A DNA stretch of 64,000 bases from Xiphias gladius (GCF_016859285.1 NC_053400.1:18010046-18074045); one strand, 5' to 3'; shown: positions 24,595 to 38,864, counted from the stretch's first letter. Program-made: numbers and translations. The notes: generated from the sequence alone by a model not told the origin.

Positions 24595-25035
24595 TTAGAT
24601 GTTTAGATTGTTATCCATCCCCCGATACCATCAGGGAGGCGTCTGATCAGTACCAAACTCATTCTGTGGCATGACAACGACTCTAAACATACAGCTGGAG
24701 TCATTAAGAACTATCCTCAGAGACGAGAAGAACAAGGAGTCCTGACACAGATGGTCTGGCCTCCAGAGCCCAGATCATTACATGAAGATTACTTGAAGAA
24801 ACAGAAGACACTTAGACAGCCAGAATCTACAGAACAACTGTGGCAAGTTCTCCAAGATGCTTGGAACAACCTACCTGCCTGATACCTTGGAAAACTGTGC
24901 ACAAATGTACCTATGAGAATTGGTGCTGCGTTAAAGGCAAAGGGTGGTCACACCAAATACTGATTTGATTTAGTTTTTTCTCTTGACTGCACTTTTTTAT
25001 GAAGTTAACGGTCTGATAAAAAACAATTCATGGCT
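24595..25035 (+). pseudogene. Truncated Tc1-like transposon, transposase C-terminal remnant
   Basis: Broken plus-strand frames translate to pieces typical of a fish Tc1/mariner transposase C-terminus: a remnant of the catalytic DND-type segment near 24668-24690, then a region matching WPPQSPDLNPIEHLW with changes, KRQKTLRQPESTEQLWQVLQ, and the ending LKAKGGHTKY. Stops and frameshifts interrupt it. The 5' two thirds and the left terminal repeat are missing. It sits between ogfod1 and nudt21 and is dead. Confidence 0.8.
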
Positions 25036-25484
25036 TCGTTTGTAAGAGTATCCTCACATCTGCACAGTACTGTAAATTACCACAACCCACAACTGTCACA
25101 TGGTGAACTTGGCGTCTTCGGGTCCCCTGAGTGTCCTGGGCTCTGGGACAGATGCCAGCTCTGCCAGGTTGGCCTTGTTGAGATGATTTTCAATGAAACG
25201 TTTCACATTAGGATACTGACAAGTGAAGTAAAAACATTTACACTTGCATAGCAACAAAGCCAGTATGTGGTGGTCCTTTGTTCAGTTAAGGCCTGGTTAG
25301 TATGATTCGTTTTCATTTGATCTGACTTAACACTATACAGCATTATACAGTATAATAATATTGCCCAGTGTGCACTGGGATGATTCCGGCGCCTCCCAAC
25401 CCTAAACATGATAAGCAGTTTACAGAAAAGACGGATGATATAATATCATAAGGGCTACATTCAGAAAGTGAGCAAACAGTCAAT

Positions 25485-25490
25485 TTTATT
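25485..25490 (-). terminator. Candidate nudt21 polyadenylation signal
   Basis: The minus strand reads AATAAA, about 1.35 kb after the nudt21 stop, preceded four bases upstream by UGUA (25498-25495). A nearer AATAAA complement exists around 26423, so alternative ends are possible. Confidence 0.4.
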
Positions 25491-26835
25491 AACCTACATA
25501 TGAACACGACCCTCATGCTTCAGGGACCACAGAAAGGCCTCTGCTCCCGGTCGACGGGATTTTGCCGAATGCCTTTTCATTCCTCATTCAGCAATTTGAG
25601 CAACACACCCTTTCACAATCAGGTTTTCCTCAGCACATCGGCATGCACTGCAGTCTGATACAGTGCAATGCATTTTGAATTTTGTGTTGCAGTAAAAGAA
25701 AAGTGCCCACCCACACAATACTAAAAATATGAGTGAAATATACACACTGCCAGTATTGTTTTGTCATTTTCCTCAGTGTGAATGTGCTTAAAACTTAGAA
25801 TTAGTACGTAGTAGGTGATTGCAGCACAGCACATATCCAACCTTAGCTTAGACAATAAGCAAGTGATTGATGAAGCTTATTTTCAGTGGGGTTCTCAGCT
25901 GCTGGTGAGGTAGACTTCAGGGCAAAGTAAGTCAGTTAACCACCGTACATGACCAGTTCTTCTGTCCACCACCTGAAGGTAAAGGCTGCACACACTTTAG
26001 ACTTGAGAGAAAAGTCATATACTCATTTCCACCACTTTGGCTAATCTGTTAGCATATCAATGTTTCCCCCTTATGAGCTTCGGTAGTGATTCACACTGAA
26101 ATATTTTGGTTTTCATATTCACTTGACTATACAGTGGACGTTTACTCAACAAGATCTCTGCCTGCGAGTAACTGCCTTCTTCTGTTGTGTGTGTTTTGTT
26201 TTTTTTTAACAGGAGTAATTTCTGTTGTGAGTGTAGAACAATTTAATATAATAGAGGTTTCATCTCAAACTTCAATCAAGTGATAGGTAAACTAAATGAA
26301 ATGACCAAAATTAATCACTTCCCAAACAGGTATTATAAGTTTCAAAGTATTTTTACTTTGAAACTTAGTGAGTATCAGTCAGCCACTCTTCGAACTTTAT
26401 AAAAACGTACTCAAAGGACTGCTTTATTTAAAAAAAAAAAGAAAAAACACAGCACTGTTACAGGTTAAAACAACAGGAAACTCAATGTTGTAGTTTGTTT
26501 AATCAAACACTGGTCTCCTCTGAGACGACATAAAATCAGATTCTATACACACCAGAATACGGACCTGCATACTACAGAAACTAGCAGTTTCTCAAGATTT
26601 AAAAAAAAAAAAAAGGAAAAAAAAAAAAGACACATGACATTTTAATTTTCTTCTAACAACTGTATAAACCCCAATGTGAACTGTCAATATACCTGACATG
26701 ACAAGCTTTTCTTCTGTGACAGTTGAGCCAGAGCCAGAGAAGAGTCTTTTTCACCACTTTGTTTCTCATCTTCAAGCTTCACTCAGACAGGGCTGCACTC
26801 ACAGAGACAGCCAGATGGACTCCTGTTCACTCAAG
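25491..26835 (-). other. nudt21: nudt21 3' untranslated region (inferred)
   Basis: Downstream of the nudt21 stop and before the next AATAAA. It has several A-tracts (26580-26630) and no competing exon. Long 3' untranslated regions are known for NUDT21 in other vertebrates. The extent is inferred. Confidence 0.4.
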
Positions 26836-29845
<3,010 letters not shown>

Positions 29846-30060
29846 CTCTAACGTGAGCACGACGAGCCTACACCCTCCTGCAAATGTGCGTCAGGTGGTG
29901 GTTGGTTTGTAACTCACTGGATTAGCAAAAGAGTAAAAGAAATTCTTAAAATTTCTGCGGACGGTCCACAACAATTTCTCTTCCGTCGTTTCCCTCGATC
30001 CTCCTCTTCCGGGTGAAGTGCGGTTGTTCGGGCGATGTCCCTGCCAGCGACACCTGCTGG
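29846..30060 (-). promoter_or_regulatory. nudt21 promoter region
   Basis: A CG-rich stretch upstream of the nudt21 ATG. On the minus strand it holds a good ETS site, ACCCGGAAGAG (around 30005-30015), and further upstream a CTCF-like motif at 30047-30060. There is no TATA box. This is typical of a housekeeping promoter; function is inferred. Confidence 0.5.
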
Positions 30061-30069
30061 TCCGGATGA

Positions 30070-32700
30070 TGAACAACCAAGCAGATCTCAGAACAAGATG
30101 CCGGGGAGAGATCACGGCACAGAAATGAATAACAATAAAAATAAATAAAAATATAAGACTAAATTTGAGTAAAGACATTTAAAAATACACTAATTTAAAG
30201 TTTTTACAGCCCTCTTATTACTGCAATTATGTATCATTGATAAACTTAGAAACTTCTTGCCCCAGTATTTTAGTACAGTAATGCCAAAATAAATGAGGCG
30301 CAGTTTCAGGATGTGCAGTGCAGGCACAGTATCGCTCTTAAATCTGTTTTGTTCTAAAAAAAAAAAAAAAAAAGTGTTTTAAAAGTTTAAAGGACCATTT
30401 TATTTTCATTTCCTGGTGTTGAGGTTTTTATTGTTATTAGTGGTACTACTGCCATGGACTACCATAAAGAAAACAATTCTTACTGGTGTCATGAAATAGA
30501 AATATCTCCTGACAGACACTTATAGTAATATTGTTTAAAGATGTTAGAAAATAGATTTTACAAGTAGTGTCAAAAGGGGTGAGCAATAACAATAAATGTT
30601 AAAGTTTTCCCTTTTAATAGTTTGCATCAAGATGTCTGCATAATTTGTCATAAATCTACTGCAGGTGGATTTACTATAAGTAACAGGCTTGTGTATTAAA
30701 CATGACCTTGTAATAATAATTATAATCAATAATTTTTGTCTTAAACACAAACAGGTGGCAGATTATTGGACATGCTGTGCAGATAAAAACCTTTTGGAAA
30801 GCAATGGTATTTTCAGCCCATAAATGGAGCAAGTCACTGTGTACTGAGCGTGGAAGGCCATCAATTACATTTCAAGTCTCGTAGTGCAATGCAAAGCATA
30901 TATTTGTGTATATGAGTTCAAGCCGAAATGCTTAGTTGATTAACAGAAAATTAATCTGCAAATATTTTGTTAATGAATAACAATAATTTTAGTCATGGTG
31001 AACTGACTTCAAATGTGAAGATTCAATGCTTTTTTCTGTTTTATATCACAGTAAACCACAAGGGCAGCAGAGATCAGGGTGGAGCATCTTTGGGTATTTC
31101 CATACAAAACGAGATCTGAAGATGTCACCTTGGACTGTGGGAAATTATAACAGGCCTTTTTTTTACTGTCTTCTGACATTTTATTAACAAAACTATTTGA
31201 TGAGTTGGGAAAATGATTGGCAGCTTAATTGATAAGGGAAAAAACAGTTAGTTGCAGCCATTTTTTTATATAGAAACATAAACTGCTGTAACTTTGTTAA
31301 CAATTGCTACCTAGTGGGAAAAATGATATCACCTCTCGTTTGTACCCAAAAAAACAGATTATATCGATCTATTTTATAATTAAAGGAAATAAACTTCTCA
31401 AAGAAAAAACTATTGAGAATATAGAGGGCTGTATCTTCACTGGGCCTTTTTGTCCCCCATTGAACAATGCTGAAGACTGGCATACATTTGAATCTAATTG
31501 CTGACCCCTGCTCTGCAGTATAGTCCCCACTGTTTAGTTTTATTGAGTAGTAAACGGTAAATTATTTTTATTTAGCTATGATAAAGCTATGTCAATATAT
31601 ATGATATACAGCTATGTGCTATAAACCAGGCTTATTACATATTTTTATCAACCTCACCAGAGACTGCATCCTTGCCAAAAACACTCTGTCTCGAATAAAG
31701 TTGTAATGCCCTCTTTTGCCTGGCATAAAGAGCATAAGGGGACATTTTATAATAAACCTTCATTATGTCACACTATGCTGAGCTGCAGAGAGCTGCCTGG
31801 TCAGATATCCTTGACTATCAAAGGAACACCTCTAAATAAGGAACAAGGCTTGATTTTAGTGTACATTTAAAGTTAAAGGAGGACATACTAATGTGAATTT
31901 TATGTCTGTATTGCATTCAGCCTAATTTTCTCTACAAAATAACTCACACAGTTGCAGTGGTTTTCTGTTTTAAGCTTGAACTGTTTTCCGCTCCTTTCTT
32001 CCTGTAGACCTTTCATTAGATTACCAGGTTGTCTGCTTATCAGCATCAAGAGGCCTGAATATGTAATGTGTTAATTAATCAGCATTTAGTCATGACCAGC
32101 CATACCTAAACATATTTGCGAAATCAAGAGGTAGTGCGTTGTTATGAATTCCACGCTATTTTTCAATAGACATTTTCCTCAAGAACTTAAGTCAAGTTTA
32201 AGAAATATTTTGTGAATGAGGCCCAAAATACTCTTTCACTCCCCCAGCTTGTGACAGGAGGAAGTTTCTGAGTTTGTTGGTACGCGCAACTAAATACTTT
32301 CCAACTGCAAATGAGATAGTAAAGAGCAAAGGTTTGGGTAAAAATGTCACTCTTTTTAATAGGTGAAAATGTTTAATTTTCTTGACTTACTTATATTTCA
32401 AGGATCAGTTAAGCGGAACTCTGCTGTGCACATAGGATCTAACCTCTGTATGCTGTTGGAGCACTGTATCTGAAGGTATAGCAACATGGGAAATGCTTTT
32501 AAAAAATAAAAAATGCTAACAATCCCATACTATAATCCTTGTAGAAATTAATGGGAGAATTGTTATTTTACATTTGTGGTTGCCACACTTTCCTAATTGT
32601 TTTTGGAAAGTGGTTTCTAATTATTTTCAAACTTTGGTTTGCACATTTTTAACTCAGATACCTTCAAACATTAATTCCAGCGTGAAACCCGACCTTAGAA
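30070..32700. other. Intergenic DNA between nudt21 and the CARMIL-like gene
   Basis: AT-rich, with one repeat copy at 30925-31262 and no recognised exon up to the exon-like block at 32738. Confidence 0.45.
30925..31262 (+). repeat. TTAATCGATTA-type repeat, copy 7, carrying a 25-bp insert
   Basis: Family words AGTTGATTAACAGAAAATTA, AAATGTGAAGATTCAATGC and GATGTCACCTTGGACTGTGG are in the usual order. Between GTAAA and ATCTTTGG, where other copies have a short AT-rich link, this copy carries 31060-31084, identical to 34233-34257 in the CARMIL-like Ser/Thr exon. Confidence 0.6.
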
Positions 32701-32737
32701 AAAGTGGTTTCACAAATAAATATTAACTAATGGTCAC

Positions 32738-32836
32738 CTTACAGGCTTTTTCCAGAGCTTTCAACAGCATCTCACAGTCTTCTTCGGTGGATGGAGTTTG
32801 CTCATTTGTCATCAGGCTTTTCAAATCTGGCACCAT
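32738..32836 (-). other. Exon-like 33-codon open block downstream of the CARMIL-like gene
   Basis: On the minus strand a pyrimidine-rich acceptor (GTCTCTGTTCAAG) is followed by ATG and exactly 33 open codons (MVPDLKSLMTNEQTPSTEED at the start, KALEKACK at the end), then TGTAAG|GTGACC as donor. No matching further exon was found on the left. I do not recognise the peptide. It may be an alternative 3' exon, part of an unrecognised gene, or chance. Confidence 0.3.
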
Positions 32837-33041
32837 CTTGAACAGAGACAACAATATAAGTCCACCTGTGATAACAACTGAGTTATCTCAATGACAACTG
32901 AAGAGGACCATGAGCTCCAGAAAAGGCTAGTAAGTGAACTTTGAGTTTAGATTTCTTAGTTAAAAAACATTAATTTGCCAGAAATCACATATTCACACAT
33001 AAAAAAGCAGAAGGAATGACTCAGTTCAATTCAATATTCCA

Positions 33042-33047
33042 TTTAAT
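33042..33047 (-). terminator. Candidate polyadenylation signal of the CARMIL-like gene
   Basis: ATTAAA on the minus strand, about 330 bases after the stop codon. No AATAAA lies between. Weak evidence. Confidence 0.3.
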
Positions 33048-33377
33048 AGTCATATGTATGTCTCTTACCCATCTATTGTAAACATGGTGTAATTTACCAC
33101 AGTAGTTGTCTTATAGTACATAATCATACGTGCAATGCAAAAAAGTCAAACATAAGTTAAAAAAGGACAAAGACACTGCTGGATTTGTTGATTACATCAC
33201 ACCAAGGGGATCTCAGTTCTTTGGTCCAGTGGCCCACCCTTTGTGGTGTGCTGCTGTAATGTGGTGGTCCCTGTAGGAAGTGCCATGGATCCCACCCCCC
33301 CTTTACCCTTTACTGTGGCCTCTCCTTTCCCTGTCACAGTAATTGGTCCCATATTTAGCAATTTCTTTATATTTCAA

Positions 33378-36300
33378 TTACTTCTGGCTCAGTGACTTAG
33401 TTTCTTCTTGTTTTTGACCCTCTACCACTCCCTCATCGCCGCACCGCTCACCCTCTTTCCCTGATGGAGATTCAGTCATCGTGTCTTTCTCAGCTTTCAC
33501 ACTTTCTTCCTGCACTTCTTTTCTTGTTTCTTCACTACTGACCAGCATTGGTTTTTCATTCTCGCTCCTCTTCCTACCATTGACAACCTCTTCGTTCTCA
33601 TCCATCTCAGTTTGCTTGCTCTTTTGAACCATCTCAAGCTCCTCATCTGCTGTTGGGAGGGGAAAAAAATCATAAAACACGCCATTCTACATACATCTAC
33701 ATAGATGTTCAAGCAGAGAAAAACGTGCATATATGCATACGTCACATGCTCACAGACCTTGAAACTTACCTGTGCCCTTTTCTGCAGGCTCTGCACTGGA
33801 TCGTTCTTCAGGAGAGGTCTTTAAATCAGTATCCTGGCCTGGACTATCTTTAGAGGGTGCTGGACTGGTCGAATGATGAGAAGTAGCACATGATTTATCA
33901 GTGGCAGGGAGGCCAGGGATAGTTGGGGTTGTGAGGGTAGAGCTGACGTTGTCAGTGTAAGGTGTGTTTGAGTCAATCGAGAGAGTGGAGCTAAGTACAG
34001 CTGTGGTTGCTGAACTGGTGGTGGAAGTGGTATCTGCACGCTTTAAACTGGTGCTGGTGGAAGTGGTGCCTGTAGGGGTTGTTTCACTGGAAGAAGTGGA
34101 GGGAACAGAGATATCAGCAGGGCTAGGTATGGCTGGGTGAGTAATGGCGGAAGTAGAGCCAGAGTCTATGCAGTCGGTGAGTGTTGGGCTTCTAGTGGTG
34201 GCAGTGGGGGAGGAGGTGGGGCTGGTGGGAGGAAGGGCAGCAGAGATCAGGGTGGAGGAAGTAGTTACGGAGGCTTCAGGTGAAACTGTAGCTATAATGG
34301 TGTCACTTGAGTTAGATGGTGGAGATGTAGTTTCGGTGACTGATGAAACTAAAATTACGCAGCTAGTGGAGTTGACTGAGGTGGATTCATCACTAGCTTC
34401 AGTAACTGAATTGGTGATGGTGGACAAGCCTGGTGGCATTTTTGATATACTGGTGGAGGGTGAAGAAATTGTGGTGATGACAGAAGTAGCTGCATCACTA
34501 CCACCAGCAGGAGCAGCATCAACTAAGAGATTACCATTTGGCTCTGGTAGAGTCAATTTATTTGACATATTTGTTAATGTGGAAACTGAGCTTTCATTGC
34601 TGGGAGCAGAATCAGTTTCCAAGGTGGTAATGGAAGGCGCAGTTATTGTTGTTGACTTGGAAGTGACAGAGAGGCTCAGAGAAATGGACTCAGAGGAAGT
34701 GGAAGTTACTGAGACAGTGGTGGGGGGCTCTGTGGGTGTAGTGGTGCTTGTAAGGGTTGTCGGGAGGGTAGAGGTGGGTAGTTCGGTGGTAGTTGCACTA
34801 GCCTCAGGGGGAGAGGCTTTGCTGTCAAGCTCTGTAACATTTGTGGGTGCTGTAGCTGCTGCAGTAAGGTTAACAGAGTCAGTGCATATATCTGGGTCAG
34901 GGGGAATTACAGTACTTGAAGGGGAAATTGTAAAACTGGTTGAGTCGGGGATTGAGTTGGAGATTGTCTGTACAGAAGGAGTGGTGGTGGGAGTGAGGGC
35001 AGGAGCAGCAGGAGGAGATGGAGCTGCAGCAGTTGGACTGAGTTTAGTGGGTGTGTTTATCTCCCCTTCCTGTATTTGAGCTAGCTCGTTCTCAGGTGTG
35101 TTGCGGCCAGAGGTTGTGGGGGGTGGACCTGGCTTGATAACTGGCTTCGGAAGCAAAGCGGGTTTCCCAGCTGACTCGTGTGCTGACACACTTGGACGAA
35201 TTTGATGCCTTGTATCTAAGAGAAAAAAATGAATGTTCAAATGATTTACCTTATCATATACTTTACATTTAAGAGAGTGAATGAGTGTTTTGAGTTTGTG
35301 TATGCATTTTACCTGATGACGCAGACATTGTTCGGGGTTTTGAGAAAGTAGGAGGTGGCTCAGGTTTACTGTCAATGATAGTACCTGAGACACACAGATC
35401 ATTTACATTGTATTTTACTAGCATAATTAAGTCCCTATTATGTCCCTATAATAGATGAAGAACAGTCAAATACTAACATTCCTGCGTGTCTTATCAGCAC
35501 AGTGTCTGAAATATTAAATCTTTTTAAAAGAGAACTGATCCATGTCAAAAAGTCTCTCCTTTTGATACAAATCCCTAAACTCAAAAAGATTAATTTCACT
35601 TCATTAACACTAAGCTGGGGCAGAGAAGAGTTTAATTATATTAAACATCAATTAGATAAAGGGACATACCTTCAGATTCCGCTTTTTTCATCTCTCCTTC
35701 CTGATTCTACAAGAATAAAAGAGGTGTTTTAAAACTTTGGAGGACTCCTACAGTATACATATCTAAATTCAGAGACACACAATCACACACCTGTGTCTCT
35801 CCTGGCTGGGGTTTGGAAACTCCAATACGTTGAAGCATGAGATGGAGTTTCTGTTCAAAGCTATGCTGGCCTTCGAATTGTTTCTGAAATAACAGTAGAA
35901 TAATTAATGCTTTTCAAAACTTATCTACTGATCTAAATGTATATACGGTATAACTTAAAGGCTACTAAGACTCACCTTTGCAGTGTTTCTGGCATTAGTA
36001 GTCCCTGCTGCTGCTGATCCAGACAGCAAAATGAGAGACTGGGACTTCCCCTCTCTGAGAGCTCGGCGGGGAGGCACCGCTTCACCTCTCAGTGGCGGAG
36101 CACCAGACACAGGCGTCTCCTGAACAGTTGACTCTCCGGTAACAGCACTGGGATGTTCTTTTGCTTTCTCCTTTTCATTTTCCTTTTCGTGTTCCTTCAC
36201 TCTGTCCTTATCTTTTTCTTTCTCAGCTCTGGCGACCTCCCTGAGCGGGCGAATGAGATCAGCGATGGAGGCCTTTTTGGGACGCCCCTCGTGGCTTGTC

Positions 36301-36875
36301 TCTGATTTCAAGCCTCGTCTCTTTTTGAGTGTGAAGAAATCACCAAGCTTCCTCCTGAGTGTTTTCGTCGGGGGTGGACAAGGGACGGAGCTGGCAGGAG
36401 CCACTTCGTGCACTGTGATAGATTCTTCATCTTGCTTTTTCCTATATAAAGGGTCGTATATATTAAATCTTGGCATATTCAATTGTACAGTATAAGTTTG
36501 ATAAAGCAGTATTGTTAGTATCTAAATTAGCTAAATATCAAGGGACCATAAAGAGAATCTAATTTGGCCGCTGTGATACTCACAGTTTATCAGTAGGAAG
36601 TACTCTCTTAGTAAAGAACTCTTCAACTCCTTCATCCACTCGTCCCATGAGCTCAAGGACTTCATTTTCACTCTCAATTATTGTTTCCTGATTACCAAAC
36701 ACATACGCAGAAAACACAGACGTTTTACATCAAAGATCAAACAAACTGGTGTTGAGGAGCAACCTGCATTATATGTAACTTTACATTACATAACCCTCAC
36801 CTCTGAAAAACCCACACACTCTGGCACTAGTGTTTGTTCTGTTTCTATAGGTGTATTTTGGTTTGAATCTCTCAT
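33378..36875 (-). CDS. carmil2: CARMIL-family protein, C-terminal half only (probably CARMIL2/RLTPR)
   Basis: CARMIL proteins bind capping protein and uncap actin filaments; CARMIL2 also serves CD28 signalling. Eight exons join in phase: 36875-36801, 36687-36584, 36441-35976, 35883-35791, 35700-35670, 35384-35313, 35215-33770 and 33649-33378. They give 2559 bases and 852 residues. Family marks, in order, are ELMGRVDEGVEEFF (near residue 37), TLRRKLGDFFTLKK, SIADLIRPLRE, SQSLILL, FEQKLHLMLQRIGVSK and GEMKKAESEG...DSKPEPPP, all matching the human CARMIL2 tail from memory. The PH-like domain, the leucine-rich repeats and a recognisable capping-protein-binding segment are absent: upstream DNA to the ctcf promoter shows none. 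The ATG at 36875 has an in-frame TAG four codons earlier, or an acceptor (TTTGTAG|CATG) if a 5' exon exists. Exon 7 is a 1446-base Ser/Thr-rich block. CARMIL3 cannot be excluded. Confidence 0.7.
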
Positions 36876-37255
36876 CCTGTCATGCTACAAACCAGCCTCC
36901 TGGGAGTCAGTTGCTCAGTAACGTACAATGGGGGGGCGTCACTGGAATTTTGCATGCGGAATCAAAGCAAGATAACTCATTTGCCAATGTAGGTAATGTG
37001 ATATCAAAATTGCAGCTATACAGTGTTGCATCATCCTGATCATATTATCATCTGTGCCCACAAGTAGCAATAAAAGCCGGGAGGTTGATTGTAGAACACA
37101 AATTTAGCAGAAGTCACCGTTACATGATATCCTGTCAGGGGAATTGCTTGAATTTTGTCTCCCTGGTCATTTGTCTCCAAGGGAGTGACTATATGTCTAC
37201 AGCTTAATAGCTCTGTGATAACACGATCAGCTCAGTGGAAAATGGAGATGATCAC

Positions 37256-37279
37256 ATACACACACACACACACACACAA
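37256..37279. repeat. (CA)n microsatellite
   Basis: About 12 CA units. Confidence 0.9.
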
Positions 37280-37626
37280 CATTTTGATACAAGCCTATGA
37301 AAAAATAAAACGGCAGTAGCTTTTTTCAGTGAGAGCAAGAAAAGACATTCAGACAAAACTACCTCCCGCTCTCCTACATAGTCATCATGCACTGTTACAC
37401 AGAAAATACTAAGTGTGGGTTCTTCAGACAGCCGGTGACCGGTACAATAGGACTGCCTTATTCAAGCAGGGACCAGGCATCTTTTACAGCACACCCCTCC
37501 ATCCTTCCCTTCCCCCTGCCTCTCCCCTCTGTACCCTATTACATCTCTCCTCTCTCCCTCCCTTCTACCACCTTTCCTCTCATACTCCATTTTTGCAAAA
37601 ACCTCTCGGAACCTTCTTCACAGTAC

Positions 37627-37700
37627 CTGTGGTCTGCTGGGACGATAGTTCAGTTTTTGTCGGTGAGGTCTCGGTCTGCTCTGGGTGTAGTGCCTGAGCG
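37627..37700 (-). other. Candidate 5' untranslated exon of the CARMIL-like gene
   Basis: A minus-strand donor, CACAG|GTACTG (exon end 37627), sits just below the CCAAT pair at 37709-37729. It could splice to the acceptor TTTGTAG|CATGACAGG at 36884, nine bases before the ATG. The start of the exon is not determined. Confidence 0.3.
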
Positions 37701-37704
37701 CTGG

Positions 37705-37800
37705 TCCGCCCAATGGCAGCTCCATTGGGGAGACACGGCACGCTGTTGCCGTGGTGCTCTGTTGCCGTGGCTCTGTTGCTGAGGCACCGTTGCTAAGAGC
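37705..37800. promoter_or_regulatory. Bidirectional CCAAT inverted pair with four RFX-like half-sites
   Basis: CCCAATGG (37709-37716) and CCATTGGG (37722-37729) form an inverted repeat with a 5-base loop, giving a CCAAT box on each strand. Then GTTGCC/GTTGCT occurs at 37745, 37761, 37775 and 37789, spaced 16, 14 and 14 bases and each followed by a partial GGCANC-type half. NF-Y and RFX factors bind such elements. Binding is inferred. Confidence 0.45.
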
Positions 37801-38712
37801 ACGAGCACCAGCAGTATGTAATGCCTCCACTGAGGTGGGAGGGGCCAGGCCAGGCTAGACTGACAGATCTGACAACAGAGCCTCGCCTTTCTCTGCCCCC
37901 TCCCCTCTGAGAGGAAAACCATGAGAAAAAGATGGTGATACATAAGAAGAGGGAGAGAAGCAAAAGTGACCACAATGACATTTGTTTCATCGATGCATCC
38001 TCGTACACCCAAGTACATATATATGAATACTGCATGCTGCAGTGGAAATAGCTGAAATGAACAAAATGTTCTATTGGTTATGCAACAAATTAATAATTTA
38101 TTTTATATGCAGAAAATATGCTCTCAAATAGTTTAAGTGACAGGCTGATCTGGTAGATTCTTTTATCGCTAAAAAAGTTTACACATACACAAAAGACTAT
38201 TCTCTCAGTAAATTTCAAAGCGAAATGTCTCAGCAATACTAGAGGAAACTGTCTTAAATACTCTTGAGAGGATTGTTAGAGACCTTGATGATGAGGTGTA
38301 ACACTTGCTCAAAAACCATAAAAATAAGACACAGGCACACACCCACAAGCAACAGCTTCTATGTATCTTAATTTTACTACTAATTCCCCCAAGGGTATGT
38401 GTAGCAGGTTTCATGAGAGTTGTTTTGCCTGGTATGAATATTTAATATTCACACCAGGCAACACCAGTTCCTGGTTTGGAACACTTTGATATAAATGTAT
38501 CATATACATTTGTTTTATTGGCAGATTAGAAAATGCTTTACATCATTCAACATCGATTTGTGACTGTAATAGTCTGATTAACTGGCCAATCCAGTACAAG
38601 TTCACTATGGGGATCATGTTCCTTTTCTCTCTGTTTCTGAAAGTATTTAGCTTCGAACACGACCTTCATTGTGATGTCAACCACACACCTGTGAAGTTTC
38701 GTGACTGAATCT

Positions 38713-38742
38713 TACACAAACACACACGATCACACAAACACA

Positions 38743-38776
<34 letters not shown>
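38713..38776. repeat. (CA)n microsatellite
   Basis: CA repeats, interrupted in the first half and pure in the last 30 bases. Confidence 0.95.
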
Positions 38777-38777
<1 letters not shown>

Positions 38778-38864
38778 GGTGAAAATAATACCAGCCACAA
38801 CAGTGTGGCGTGTAAAAAATGTTGTATTAGATACCATTAGTTTTAGGTAGGTGTATCTAATTAA

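Noticed and set aside
34144-35079. 311-codon open frame on the plus strand
   Set aside because: It is the complement of the Ser/Thr-rich CARMIL exon. The minus-strand frame has matching splice sites and joins in phase to family exons; the plus frame is a Val/Glu-rich shadow.
36441-36482. ATG start MNMPRFNIYDPLYR for the KLGDFF exon of the CARMIL-like gene
   Set aside because: These bases lie upstream of a good acceptor (TATATAG|GAAAAAG). The spliced reading from the 36687 exon restores the family motif instead.
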